Assembly (NCBI GenBank): GCA_938015795.1
Contig: CALLXA010000122.1
Span: 1 to 12,571, forward strand
Direction of reading: 5' to 3'
Source: an uncultured bacterium
GTDB taxonomy: Bacteria > Patescibacteriota > Dojkabacteria > SC72
Length of the DNA stretch: 12,571 nt
Made by a program: the position numbers and the translations under genes. Every line of letters starts with the position of its first letter. Position 1 is the stretch's first letter. This document shows, in pieces, positions 1-7,281 of the stretch. The notes under the pieces are model-generated. The model did no database searches and was not told the DNA's origin. It saw only the letters and a program-made list of their open reading frames with translations.

Positions 1-33
1 GCGATGTGCTCTAGCCAACTGAGCTACAGGCCC
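1..33 (-). tRNA. tRNA 5' half, probably tRNA-Ile, cut by window edge
   Basis: The minus strand starts GGGCCTG (acceptor strand), TA, then a D-arm GCTC..GAGC with GG in its loop, A26 and the first half of an anticodon stem. The window stops just before U33, so the anticodon cannot be read. The GGGCCTGTAGCTCAGTTGG start is typical of bacterial tRNA-Ile(GAT). The isotype is inferred from that resemblance only. It lies 8 nt downstream of tRNA-Ala, so the two are probably co-transcribed. Confidence 0.75.
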
Positions 34-41
34 TAAACAAA

Positions 42-115
42 TGGACTCAACCGGAATCGAACCGGTGACCTTCGCAATGCGAATGCGACGTTCTGCCAGA
101 CTGAACTATGAGCCC
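42..115 (-). tRNA. tRNA-Ala (anticodon CGC)
   Basis: The 74-nt minus-strand cloverleaf is complete. The acceptor is GGGCTCA/TGAGTCC, the D-arm GTTC/GAAC with GG in the loop, the anticodon stem TCGCA/TGCGA around the loop TTCGCAT, and the T-arm ACCGG/CCGGT around TTCGATT. The discriminator is A73. The anticodon CGC (plus-strand 79-81) reads codon GCG. Acceptor pair 3-70 is G-U, the main alanine identity element, which supports the isotype independently of the anticodon. CCA is not encoded and must be added after transcription. It lies 26 nt downstream of the M23 gene. Confidence 0.9.
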
Positions 116-141
116 TAGATTAAAAGAATATTATACAATAT

Positions 142-1512
142 TTATTTAAGATACAAGACAGGGTTAACATCTGTACCATATGCAACACCCCTTCTCAACT
201 CCCAGTGAGTATGAGGCCCTGTCGATCTACCTGTAGAACCCATCTTTCCAATAACTGTACCTGTAGTAACTGCCTGACCAGATCTTACATATATATTACT
301 CAAATGAGCATACCATGTAGTATATCCATTACCATGATCAATCTGAATAGACCAAGCGTAACCAGATCCACCCCACGTAGATCCCAAAGCTGGACAGTAA
401 CAACCAGGTGCACAACCAGCAAATATTACAGTACCAGAAGCAGGAGCTACAATATTAGGCAATGCAGAAGAAGCTATATCAACACCTCTGTGAATATACC
501 CTTTATAATACTGAGAAATAGCACCAGCACCTCCCTGTACTGGCCAAGATAAGAACTTACCAACATTAGGATCAGCATTCCCTACTGAAGTCTGAGTATA
601 TGAAGAAGATCCATAAGTATACGAATATGTTGGAGTAGAAGCATACACAGGCTTTGGAGGCTCAGGCATCTCCCCATCAGGAATAAATAATTCTTGTCCC
701 TTAGTTAATTCGAAAGGATAATCCAACCAGTTAAAATCAGCAATAGATTGCTCATTAGCTGAATACTTTTTAGCCAAACCCGCAAGAGTATCACCACTCT
801 TAACAGTAACAAGAACACCATCGCTAGGAGGAATCTGCAATTTTTGACCAGGCTTAATAAAATCATTATCATCCATACCATTAGCCCAAAGAACAGAATC
901 TACACTTACATTAAAATATCCAGCAATATTACTAAGAGTATCGCCACTCTTAACGATGTATTCCTCTACTGACCTTCTAGCCCTATCTTTAGGAACCAAT
1001 GTCTTAAGAGATGTATTTGCAGCAATAAGATCACTCTCAACAACACCGACAGTATCAAGAGGAGCATCACTAGCTTCGATAACTACAGGCTTTCGATATA
1101 CATATGAAAAACCTATTAAAACAAAAAACACTATAAATACAGACTGTATAGTCGATTTAAGAAAACCACCTCTACCCCAAAACATCTGCTTTAACAACTT
1201 CTCCTTGAAGAAGTTTGTTGTATCAACAAAAATTTCAAATAAAACGGATAGTAAAACCCAAACTACTCTAAACCTAGATGCTAGATAAGCAATAAAATCT
1301 ACAACAAAACCCGTAAAACTCTCGTGCCCAACCTTTGCAATCCTATCAGATACTAATTTATTAATAATATATTGAAAAGTATTCTTTTCAATATCATCAT
1401 TTACAAAAAGAAAATTTTTTTCTTCAAAATCTACAGAATCATCTGTACTAGCAAGGTCTCTAAAACTAAGACCTGAGATATTCTTATTTATACTATCTAT
1501 ATCGTCTTCCAA
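142..1512 (-). CDS. LysM-LysM-M23 family peptidoglycan endopeptidase, membrane anchored
   Basis: This is a 456-aa predicted cell-wall hydrolase of the lysostaphin/M23 zinc metallopeptidase family, which cuts peptide cross-bridges in peptidoglycan. The acidic N-terminal ~65 residues are probably cytoplasmic. A hydrophobic stretch at 83-99 is broken by E and D, and a clear membrane segment lies at about 121-139, preceded by positive residues. Two LysM domains follow (about 185-229 and 235-279, each beginning VKSGDTL), then a Ser/Tyr/Thr-rich linker (about 286-310) and the M23 domain (about 318-456). Zinc and catalytic residues are visible: H341 and D345 (HRGVD), H403 (YAHLS), and H434 and H436 (HTH). 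An unusual insertion at about 366-386 carries C367, C371 and C373. The start codon is TTG; the only other in-frame option is the preceding ATT. A strong AGGAGG sits about 22 nt upstream, too far for normal use, so the exact start is unsettled. The gene lies 48 nt after rho. Confidence 0.9.
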   Translation of the reverse strand: MEDDIDSINKNISGLSFRDLASTDDSVDFEEKNFLFVNDDIEKNTFQYIINKLVSDRIAKVGHESFTGFVVDFIAYLASRFRVVWVLLSVLFEIFVDTTNFFKEKLLKQMFWGRGGFLKSTIQSVFIVFFVLIGFSYVYRKPVVIEASDAPLDTVGVVESDLIAANTSLKTLVPKDRARRSVEEYIVKSGDTLSNIAGYFNVSVDSVLWANGMDDNDFIKPGQKLQIPPSDGVLVTVKSGDTLAGLAKKYSANEQSIADFNWLDYPFELTKGQELFIPDGEMPEPPKPVYASTPTYSYTYGSSSYTQTSVGNADPNVGKFLSWPVQGGAGAISQYYKGYIHRGVDIASSALPNIVAPASGTVIFAGCAPGCYCPALGSTWGGSGYAWSIQIDHGNGYTTWYAHLSNIYVRSGQAVTTGTVIGKMGSTGRSTGPHTHWELRRGVAYGTDVNPVLYLK

Positions 1513-1535
1513 AATACAAAAGACTAAATTAACAC

Positions 1536-1550
1536 CCTCCTATTATTATA
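1536..1550 (-). promoter_or_regulatory. Possible -10 element and Shine-Dalgarno ahead of the M23 gene
   Basis: In the 48-nt gap after rho the minus strand has TATAAT (1545-1550), followed 3 nt later by AGGAGG (1536-1541). A transcript starting about 7 nt after the -10 would begin inside the AGGAGG, so both cannot work fully. I found no -35. The upstream context TATAGTATAAT also occurs before clpC. Confidence 0.3.
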
Positions 1551-1560
1551 CTATAAATAC

Positions 1561-2826
1561 CTAAGCCTCATGCAAAGTAGCAAGAAACTCCTCATTATCC
1601 TTAGTTTTCTTCAACCTACTTACAAGAACCTCTGTTGGATTTTCATTACTATTCAAAACCTCTAACATTCTTCTAATTCTCCAAGATTGGTTCAATACTT
1701 CTTTACCCAAAAGAAGTTCTTCATTTCTAGTACCAGAAGCAACAACATCTATAGCAGGATATATTCTTTTATTTGCTAAAGATCTATCTAAGTGAAGTTC
1801 CATATTACCAGTACCTTTGAATTCCTCATATACAAGGTCATCCATTCTACTACCAGTATCAACAAGAGCAGTCGCAATTATAGTTAAACTACCTTTTTCT
1901 TCAAAATTTCTAGCAGCACCAAAAAATTTCTTTGGAGGATACAAAGCAACAGGATCAAAACCACCTGACAAAGTTTTACCAGATGTTGGCATAGTTATAT
2001 TGTAAGCTCTAGCAAGTCTAGTAACACTATCCATCAAAATAATAACATCCTCACCCCACTCAACCATTCTCATAGCTTTTTGAAGTGCCATTTCAGCAAT
2101 TCTACAGTTATGCTCAGGTAATTCATCAAAGTTAGAAGCATACACCTCTCCTTTAACAAATCTCTTCATATCTGTAACCTCTTCAGGTCTCTCACCAACT
2201 AAAACAACAATCAATTTAGCCTTAGGATGATTCTCTGCAATACCATTGGCAATATCTTTCAACAAGAAAGTTTTACCAGCTTTCGGAGGAGATACAACCA
2301 TAGACCTTTGACCAAAACCTATTGGTGCGAGCAAATCTATTAACCTAGTAGAAATAACATCTGAAGTAGTCTCAAGCTTAATCTGCCTATTTGGGAAAAT
2401 AGGAGTAAGCTTTCTAAACATAGGTCTTTTAGCTGCCTCTGTTGCTGGTTTACCATAAACAGTATCAACTCTCAAAAGACTCAAATATTTCTCCTTCTCC
2501 TTAGGCAACCTTGCAGGACCAGAAACAAAATCACCAGTTCTTAAACTAAACTTTTTAATCTGAGAACCAGAAATATACACATCATTATCACCTGCTAAAA
2601 GACCATCAGTTCTCAATACACCGTGAGAACCATCTTTTAAAATTTCTAAAATACCTTCTACAATTACATAGCCATCCTTTTCAGAAACCTTTTGCAATAT
2701 CTCTATTATCAACTCTCTCTTTGGGAGCTCCATGAAATCTTCTAAACCAATATCTTTGGCCTCTATTCTTAATTCAGCTAGAGTCATATTTTCTAACTCT
2801 TGAATCGTTTTTGTTTTTTTAACCAT
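1561..2826 (-). CDS. rho: Transcription termination factor Rho
   Basis: This is a 421-aa hexameric RNA-dependent helicase that ends transcription by translocating along nascent RNA; E. coli Rho has 419 aa. The order is standard. An N-terminal Rho_N helical domain covers about 8-50 and a cold-shock-like primary RNA-binding domain about 52-120. The RecA-type motor covers about 125-421, with Walker A SPPKAGKT (179-186), Walker B ending in D266, the Q-loop SGKTLSGG (282-289) and the R-loop region GTGNMELHL (338-346). The RNP1-like strand reads DGSHGVLR (65-72) instead of the usual DGFGFLR or DGYGFLR, so aromatic residues that stack on RNA are missing there, while Y84 of NDVYIS is kept. The start is ATG with no clear Shine-Dalgarno. 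It has its own promoter just downstream of the terminator of the putative small RNA. Confidence 0.98.
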   Translation of the reverse strand: MVKKTKTIQELENMTLAELRIEAKDIGLEDFMELPKRELIIEILQKVSEKDGYVIVEGILEILKDGSHGVLRTDGLLAGDNDVYISGSQIKKFSLRTGDFVSGPARLPKEKEKYLSLLRVDTVYGKPATEAAKRPMFRKLTPIFPNRQIKLETTSDVISTRLIDLLAPIGFGQRSMVVSPPKAGKTFLLKDIANGIAENHPKAKLIVVLVGERPEEVTDMKRFVKGEVYASNFDELPEHNCRIAEMALQKAMRMVEWGEDVIILMDSVTRLARAYNITMPTSGKTLSGGFDPVALYPPKKFFGAARNFEEKGSLTIIATALVDTGSRMDDLVYEEFKGTGNMELHLDRSLANKRIYPAIDVVASGTRNEELLLGKEVLNQSWRIRRMLEVLNSNENPTEVLVSRLKKTKDNEEFLATLHEA

Positions 2827-2881
2827 CTATCTATAAAGTGGGAAATTAAAATATGGGCTGTTTCAACCCGTTTAATATTTC

Positions 2882-2910
2882 AGTATATTCAAACTACATA
2901 AGTAAGTCAA
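2882..2910 (-). promoter_or_regulatory. rho promoter with a short hairpin leader
   Basis: The minus strand shows TTGACT (2905-2910), a 17-nt spacer and TATACT (2882-2887), each one base from sigma-70 consensus. The start would fall near 2875, giving a leader of about 50 nt. That leader can fold GGGTT-GAAAC-AGCCC (2855-2869), flanked by the weaker AAATAT/ATATTT pair (out to 2880). It is not followed by a proper U-tract, so it is more likely a 5' UTR structure than a terminator. Confidence 0.6.
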
Positions 2911-2933
2911 ATGTTCAAAATAAAAATGGGATT

Positions 2934-2971
2934 AAAAAGAAGATGGGATCGGTACTGCCCCAACCGACCCC
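2934..2971 (-). terminator. Intrinsic terminator of the radA-rho intergenic transcript
   Basis: On the minus strand GGGGTCGGT (2963-2971) pairs with ACCGATCCC (2945-2953) over 9 bp including one G-U, with a 9-nt loop. It is followed by ATCTTCTTTTT, a tract of mostly U. A further run of Ts follows around 2921-2925. The rho promoter begins about 25 nt further on, which fits a transcript boundary here. Confidence 0.55.
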
Positions 2972-3181
2972 GGTATCTTTCTCTTAAAAATTTTAAGAAA
3001 AAGTAATCGAGTAACATCGCAATGTTCCCTATCTTCTTTTCAGTAATCTTAATCAATAAGGTCAATGAGAAGAAGGTAGAAACAATCTGATATCTTAGGC
3101 TTTTCCTATTGCCCAGATGTGCTTGTGACACCCCAGACAAAGGGAGAAAACTAAGATATCCACATACTCTGTCAAAGAACT
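2935..3181 (-). ncRNA. Candidate structured small RNA of about 245 nt, family not recognised
   Basis: This stretch has a consensus promoter upstream, an intrinsic terminator downstream and no convincing reading frame. The one frame inside it, 2907-3140, uses a TTG start without a ribosome binding site, and its product resembles nothing. Visible helices in order along the transcript are as follows. A perfect 10-bp stem GATATCTTAG/CTAAGATATC (3151-3160 with 3089-3098) encloses 52 nt and continues as TTTTC/GAAAA. A bulged stem pairs 3069-3076 with 3028-3036. A hairpin AACAT-TGCG-ATGTT lies at 3013-3026, an AT-rich hairpin at 2983-2997, and the terminator stem at 2945-2971. The long rod with an unpaired middle loosely recalls 6S RNA, but I see none of the conserved sequence of RNase P RNA, tmRNA or SRP RNA. 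It could instead be a long leader for rho, although the terminator and separate rho promoter argue against that. Confidence 0.5.
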
Positions 3182-3236
3182 GAATAATTATAACCCTTTT
3201 GATCTCAATATGTCAACCCTATACTATCTATCCACA
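3156..3236 (-). other. Two DnaA-box-like TGTGGATA copies flanking the promoter
   Basis: The plus strand reads ATATCCACA (3156-3164) and CTATCCACA (3228-3236). Each is one base from the DnaA box TTATCCACA, and both point the same way, 72 bp apart. One lies upstream of the -35 and the other about 17 nt into the transcript. They could be DnaA sites, sites for another regulator, or chance; the first also overlaps an RNA stem. No dnaA, dnaN or other origin-linked gene is visible nearby. Confidence 0.25.
3187..3216 (-). promoter_or_regulatory. Strong sigma-70-type promoter in the radA-rho gap
   Basis: The minus strand has a perfect -35 TTGACA (3211-3216) and a perfect -10 TATAAT (3187-3192) with an 18-nt spacer. 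The expected start is A3181 or G3180. It is the closest match to consensus in the window and the nearest downstream ORF of any credibility is rho, about 355 nt away. TGTGGATA copies lie on either side of it. Confidence 0.75.
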
Positions 3237-3240
3237 ACCA

Positions 3241-3291
3241 CCCCGGGGTAAAGAGAAGCTTAACAGTAAAGTAACACTTGCAACCCCGGGG
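3241..3291. repeat. GC-rich inverted repeat CCCCGGGGT/ACCCCGGGG
   Basis: Two 9-bp arms (3241-3249 and 3283-3291) are perfect inverted copies separated by 33 nt, and each arm contains the palindrome CCCCGGGG. Such GC-rich blocks stand out in this AT-rich intergenic DNA. There is no U-tract on either side, so it is not an ordinary intrinsic terminator. With 3292-3396 it fills the gap between radA and the small-RNA promoter, where I see no gene. Confidence 0.6.
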
Positions 3292-3312
3292 CCGTAAGTT
3301 GTTACAAATATC

Positions 3313-3330
3313 AACCCGCCACGGCGAGTT
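3313..3330 (-). terminator. Stem-loop 67 nt after radA, possible weak terminator
   Basis: On the minus strand AACTCGC-CGTG-GCGGGTT forms a 7-bp stem. One pair is U-G on this strand and a mismatch on the other, which favours the minus strand as the RNA. The following sequence GATATTTGT is only weakly U-rich. It may end or protect the rpsA-clpC-radA message, but the evidence is thin. Confidence 0.3.
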
Positions 3331-3396
3331 ACGATTAATGTGGCTAATTGTTTGGGCAAATATTTAATTACAAAAATAAGTGTTCTTTGAAAAATT

Positions 3397-4746
3397 TTAA
3401 AGAGCTTTGATTGAGGACATTTTTTTGACTTCAATCTTATCACTGCCCCTCGTCGGAACTTTACCTATTTGCGCTTTCTTATATCCAACCCTGTTTGCCT
3501 CCTTTAATACAGAATCAACGCCCCAGCTTCCTCTAACCTCACCCGTCAACCCTACCTCACCAAAGAAAACAACATCTCTAGGTATAACTTCATCACTTAA
3601 AGAGGATTTAATCGCAGCACATACCGCCAAATCAATAGACGGATCATTTACATTCAATCCTCCTACTATATTAACAAAAACATCCTTATCCCCCAAGAAA
3701 CAATTTCCTTTTCTAGATAAAACTGCACAGAGCATATCCAAACGTGGCTTACGGATACCATTCGCAACTCTCCTCAAAGGACCTCCCTCACCCTCCCTTT
3801 TCATAACGAGAGCCTGCACTTCAACAAAAACGACCCTCGACCCTTGTAATATTGCACCTATAGCGCTACCGGATGATTTAACATTAGAATCTAAAAACAC
3901 TAAAGAAGGGTTTACAACTTCTTCCAATCCAGAACTTGTCATTTCAAAAACACCAATTTCATTAGTAGAGCCGAACCTATTTTTCATTGATCTTAAAATA
4001 CGATACTGATTAAACTCACCTCCTTCAACATACAAAACACAATCCACAACATGCTCCAAGACTTTAGGACCAGCGATATCTCCACCCTTGTTAATTTGAC
4101 CCACTATAAATATAGGAATATTTCTAATCTTAGCTATCCTCGTAAGCAATGATCCCGCAATTCGTACCTGACTAATTGATCCCGGGTAACTTTTAGATCT
4201 TTCTGAAGTTACGCTTTGTATGGAATCAACTATGACAAAATCAAAATCTTTCTCATCAACAAGCTTAACAACTCTCTCAACACAAACATCATCTGTAACA
4301 AAAAAGTTTTTAAGCTTATCTTCAGCAAGACCTTTACCAACTAATCGTTCTAAACGAGAATGTAATTGATCAGGAGATTCTTCACCACAAACATACAACA
4401 CTTTATTTTTATCCAAAAATTTCAACAATACCTGCATTAACAAGGTTGATTTTCCAACACCAGGCTCACCACTTAGCAACACAACTTCACCAGGAATTAT
4501 CCCTCCACCTAAAACACGATCTAGTTCATTGTATCCAGTAGATATACGAGTTTTGCCAATACTTTTACTAGAGGTTTTTCTTATCACTTCAGATATGGCC
4601 CCATAGTTAGCGCTCGGTATTTCAGATACAGAAGCATTCGATATACTTTCATCTACTTCTTCTAAAGTTCCCCACTCATTACAGCTGGGACACTTACCAG
4701 ACCACCCAAGAGCTTCATATTCACAATTTGAGCAGATGTATTTCAT
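3397..4746 (-). CDS. radA: DNA repair protein RadA (Sms)
   Basis: This is a 449-aa RecA-related ATPase that processes recombination intermediates by driving branch migration; the usual length is about 455 aa. The N-terminal zinc finger has C5, C8, C19 and C22. The RecA-like core has Walker A GEPGVGKS (93-100), GEES (121-124) and Walker B around D174. The RadA-specific KNRFG motif is at 255-259, and the C-terminal Lon-like domain spans about 285-449 and looks full length. All diagnostic motifs are present. The ATG start lies 11 nt after the clpC stop with no Shine-Dalgarno in between, so it is probably in the same message as clpC. Nothing indicates truncation. Confidence 0.97.
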   Translation of the reverse strand: MKYICSNCEYEALGWSGKCPSCNEWGTLEEVDESISNASVSEIPSANYGAISEVIRKTSSKSIGKTRISTGYNELDRVLGGGIIPGEVVLLSGEPGVGKSTLLMQVLLKFLDKNKVLYVCGEESPDQLHSRLERLVGKGLAEDKLKNFFVTDDVCVERVVKLVDEKDFDFVIVDSIQSVTSERSKSYPGSISQVRIAGSLLTRIAKIRNIPIFIVGQINKGGDIAGPKVLEHVVDCVLYVEGGEFNQYRILRSMKNRFGSTNEIGVFEMTSSGLEEVVNPSLVFLDSNVKSSGSAIGAILQGSRVVFVEVQALVMKREGEGGPLRRVANGIRKPRLDMLCAVLSRKGNCFLGDKDVFVNIVGGLNVNDPSIDLAVCAAIKSSLSDEVIPRDVVFFGEVGLTGEVRGSWGVDSVLKEANRVGYKKAQIGKVPTRGSDKIEVKKMSSIKAL

Positions 4747-4757
4747 AACAGAAACGA

Positions 4758-7250
4758 CTAATTTATTACTACAATATCATTATCCTTCATACCTAGTTTT
4801 ATTTCTACCTTTTTCACATCTACTTCCGACGGATTTTCTAACAAATATTCAGCAACAACATTTTCCACCCTATCTTGCAACAATCTTCTTAAAGGTCTTG
4901 CCCCATATTCATTACTAAATCCTTCTTTAACAATATAGTTGATAACTTTTCTATCCAACAAAACAGTAACATTTTGAGATGAAAGCCTTTTATTTAACTC
5001 ATCTAAAAGAATATAAACTATCTTTCTTGCATCTTTTCTCGTTAAAGATCTAAAGATCACTATATCATCTAATCTATTCAACAACTCAGGCCTTAAAGTA
5101 TTTTTTAGCTCTGATAAAAGCAACTCTTCCATAGAAGAGTAAGCTCTCTCTATCTCATTATCACTACGAACACTAATATTTTTACCAACAAATCCCAATA
5201 CCTTGTCCTGACTTATCTCCTCAGCGCCAATATTCGAGGTAAGAATAACAATAGTATTCTTGAAATTAACTCTCTTGCCTTTACCATCTGTAAGGTGACC
5301 ATATTCTAGAATTTGCAAAAGAACATTTAACACATCAGGATGAGCTTTTTCTATTTCATCAAAAAGAATAACTGAATGAGGATTTCTTCTAACCTTCTCG
5401 GTTAACTGACCACCACTTTGATATCCAACGTAACCAGGAGGGGAACCTATTAATTTAGAAACACTGTGCATCTCCATCATCTCACTCATATCTATTTGTA
5501 TCAGTCTCTCTTCGCTTCCAAAAAGAACTTTGGTTAAAACTTTTGCAAGTTCAGTCTTACCAACACCTGTTGGCCCAAGAAAAAGGAATGAAGCCCAAGG
5601 TCTATCTTCGTTTGAGATACCTGTTCTAGCACGTTTAATAGATGCAGTGACTGCCTCAACAGCTTCTCTTTGACCAACAACACTTTCTTCTAATGTTTCC
5701 TCCAACTTCAACAACAAGTTCCTCTCCTTTTTTCCCAAAGTATTCAAAGGAATACCTGTCCATTTTGAAACAACTTTACGAATATCATCAGCACCAACCT
5801 CATTCACTTTTCTTTGTTTGTTCTCATTACACTCCTTTTCCATCTTTTTTATTCTATATTGCAAATTTTTCTCTCTTCTTTGGATCTCCTCAGCCTCTTT
5901 CATATTACCTTTCATAATTTCACCTTCTTTTTGAATTTTTAGCGATTTCAATTTGGATATCATCTGAGACAAACTCTTATATCCGCTTTCTATTTCCAAC
6001 CTTTTTGAGGCAGCAGCTTCATCTAAAAGATCTATCGCCTTATCAGGTAAATACCTATCACTTATATACCTATCCGATAAATATGCAGATGTATTCAATG
6101 AATCTTCAGAAATGTTTACACTGTGATGTGCTTCTAGTATTGGTTTAATATTTTTCAAAATCTCTACAGTATCTTCAACAGTTGCTTCTTTCAAAAAAAT
6201 TGGCTGAAACCTTCTTGCCAATGCATTGTCAGCTTCAAAATATGCAGTATATTCTTCGGTTGTTGTTGCCCCTATACATCTAAATTGATCCTGCAACAAA
6301 GCAGGTTTCAATACAGAAGCTATATCAGAAGAAGTTCCCGGCATACCTGGACTCAATATATTATGAATTTCATCAATGAATAAAATTGTATCTTTGGAAG
6401 AAATAACTTCATCCACAATAGCCATAACCTTCTCTTCTACATCACCCCTCATCTTGCTTCCTGCCATTATACTAGCGATATCCAAAGAGATTATTCTCAT
6501 ATCCCTTAAAGATGGAGGTACATGTCCCTCTGCAATTTTTTGAGCTAATCCCTCTACAAGCACTGTCTTACCGACACCAGCCTGACCAACTATTATTGGA
6601 TTGTTTTTCTTTCTTCTACTTAATACATTGATAACCTGATCTATTTCAGAATCTCTACCAATAACTGGATCGAGATTTCCCATTCTAGCTTCTTCAACCA
6701 AATCAGTACCCAAATACTCTATCAATCCCTCATGACCTATTTGAAATCCAGGAATATCTGGCTTTGCTAATATACCCAAAGGATATGTTGCAAATTTAGA
6801 AAGATTTCTTCTAAAATTCTTAAAATCCAAACCTACATTCTCCAAATCTTTAAAATACTCCTCTTTTGATTGAAGCAATGCTAACATAAGATGCTCAGTA
6901 CCAACATACACATGAGATAGCTTTTGAGACCAATCGTATGCTCTTCTCAAAACTTCTTGAGCATCAACTGAAAGATTCAATTCTTTAGGAGTAGATGTAC
7001 TTTTAGTCACTTCTATAATCTTACCTCCAAAAGATCTTTTTATTAACTCATCTCTATCGATACCCATCTCAAAAAGAGTTCTACTCGCAAGAGAATCTTC
7101 ATTTAGAATTATTCCTATGAATATATGCTCTGGTAATACCAATCGTGAATTCAAATGCTCAGATACAATAGCTGCCGTTCTAAAGGCAACTTTTGCATTT
7201 AAGCTCAATCTTACAATAGGTGTTTTTTTACGAATAATTTTCTTTGGCAT
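4758..7250 (-). CDS. clpC: ATP-dependent Clp protease ATPase subunit ClpC
   Basis: This is an 830-aa double AAA+ unfoldase. The repeated Clp_N domain is at about 15-150. D1 is at about 180-420, with Walker A GQAGVGKT (222-229) and Walker B ILFIDE (289-294). A short coiled-coil middle domain covers about 420-485, much shorter than in ClpB. D2 is at about 515-820, with Walker A GPTGVGKT (559-566), Walker B VILFDE (627-632) and pore loop GYVG (606-609). LGF at 685-687 stands where ClpC proteins carry the VGF-type loop that docks on ClpP, and with the short middle domain it favours ClpC over ClpB. The D1 pore loop is KMRG (266-269) where KYRG is usual. It begins 31 nt after rpsA. A TATAAT lies 7 nt before the ATG, so part of its mRNA might be leaderless. 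No clpP is visible in this window. Confidence 0.95.
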   Translation of the reverse strand: MPKKIIRKKTPIVRLSLNAKVAFRTAAIVSEHLNSRLVLPEHIFIGIILNEDSLASRTLFEMGIDRDELIKRSFGGKIIEVTKSTSTPKELNLSVDAQEVLRRAYDWSQKLSHVYVGTEHLMLALLQSKEEYFKDLENVGLDFKNFRRNLSKFATYPLGILAKPDIPGFQIGHEGLIEYLGTDLVEEARMGNLDPVIGRDSEIDQVINVLSRRKKNNPIIVGQAGVGKTVLVEGLAQKIAEGHVPPSLRDMRIISLDIASIMAGSKMRGDVEEKVMAIVDEVISSKDTILFIDEIHNILSPGMPGTSSDIASVLKPALLQDQFRCIGATTTEEYTAYFEADNALARRFQPIFLKEATVEDTVEILKNIKPILEAHHSVNISEDSLNTSAYLSDRYISDRYLPDKAIDLLDEAAASKRLEIESGYKSLSQMISKLKSLKIQKEGEIMKGNMKEAEEIQRREKNLQYRIKKMEKECNENKQRKVNEVGADDIRKVVSKWTGIPLNTLGKKERNLLLKLEETLEESVVGQREAVEAVTASIKRARTGISNEDRPWASFLFLGPTGVGKTELAKVLTKVLFGSEERLIQIDMSEMMEMHSVSKLIGSPPGYVGYQSGGQLTEKVRRNPHSVILFDEIEKAHPDVLNVLLQILEYGHLTDGKGKRVNFKNTIVILTSNIGAEEISQDKVLGFVGKNISVRSDNEIERAYSSMEELLLSELKNTLRPELLNRLDDIVIFRSLTRKDARKIVYILLDELNKRLSSQNVTVLLDRKVINYIVKEGFSNEYGARPLRRLLQDRVENVVAEYLLENPSEVDVKKVEIKLGMKDNDIVVIN

Positions 7251-7256
7251 AATATA

Positions 7257-7262
7257 ATTATA
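7257..7262 (-). promoter_or_regulatory. Possible -10 element directly before clpC
   Basis: The minus strand reads TATAAT followed by TATATT and then the clpC ATG, so transcription from it would start at or next to the start codon. I find no -35 at 15-18 nt and no TG extension, and the region is AT-rich, so a chance match is quite possible. Confidence 0.25.
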
Positions 7263-7281
7263 CTATATATACCAACACAAA

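Noticed and set aside
2907..3140. 77-aa minus-strand frame in the radA-rho gap
   Set aside because: It uses a TTG start with no ribosome binding site, has unremarkable composition, and overlaps strong RNA stems and the terminator. It is better explained as part of a non-coding transcript.
2935..3216. RNase P RNA, tmRNA or SRP RNA in the radA-rho gap
   Set aside because: I looked for GAGGAAAGTC and ACAGAAA (RNase P), a T-arm-like GGGTTCGA end (tmRNA) and GGAAGGAAGC (SRP) on both strands and did not find them.
2827..3396. Replication origin
   Set aside because: There are only two imperfect DnaA-box matches, no clear AT-rich unwinding repeats, and no dnaA, dnaN or other origin neighbours. It is kept only as a low-interest observation.
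3228..3443. 71-aa minus-strand frame overlapping the end of radA
   Set aside because: It overlaps radA in another frame and the GC-rich inverted repeat, and shows no family features.
3407..4009. 200-aa plus-strand frame opposite radA
   Set aside because: It is antisense to the conserved Lon-like and RecA-like parts of RadA. The length comes from codon bias of the real gene.
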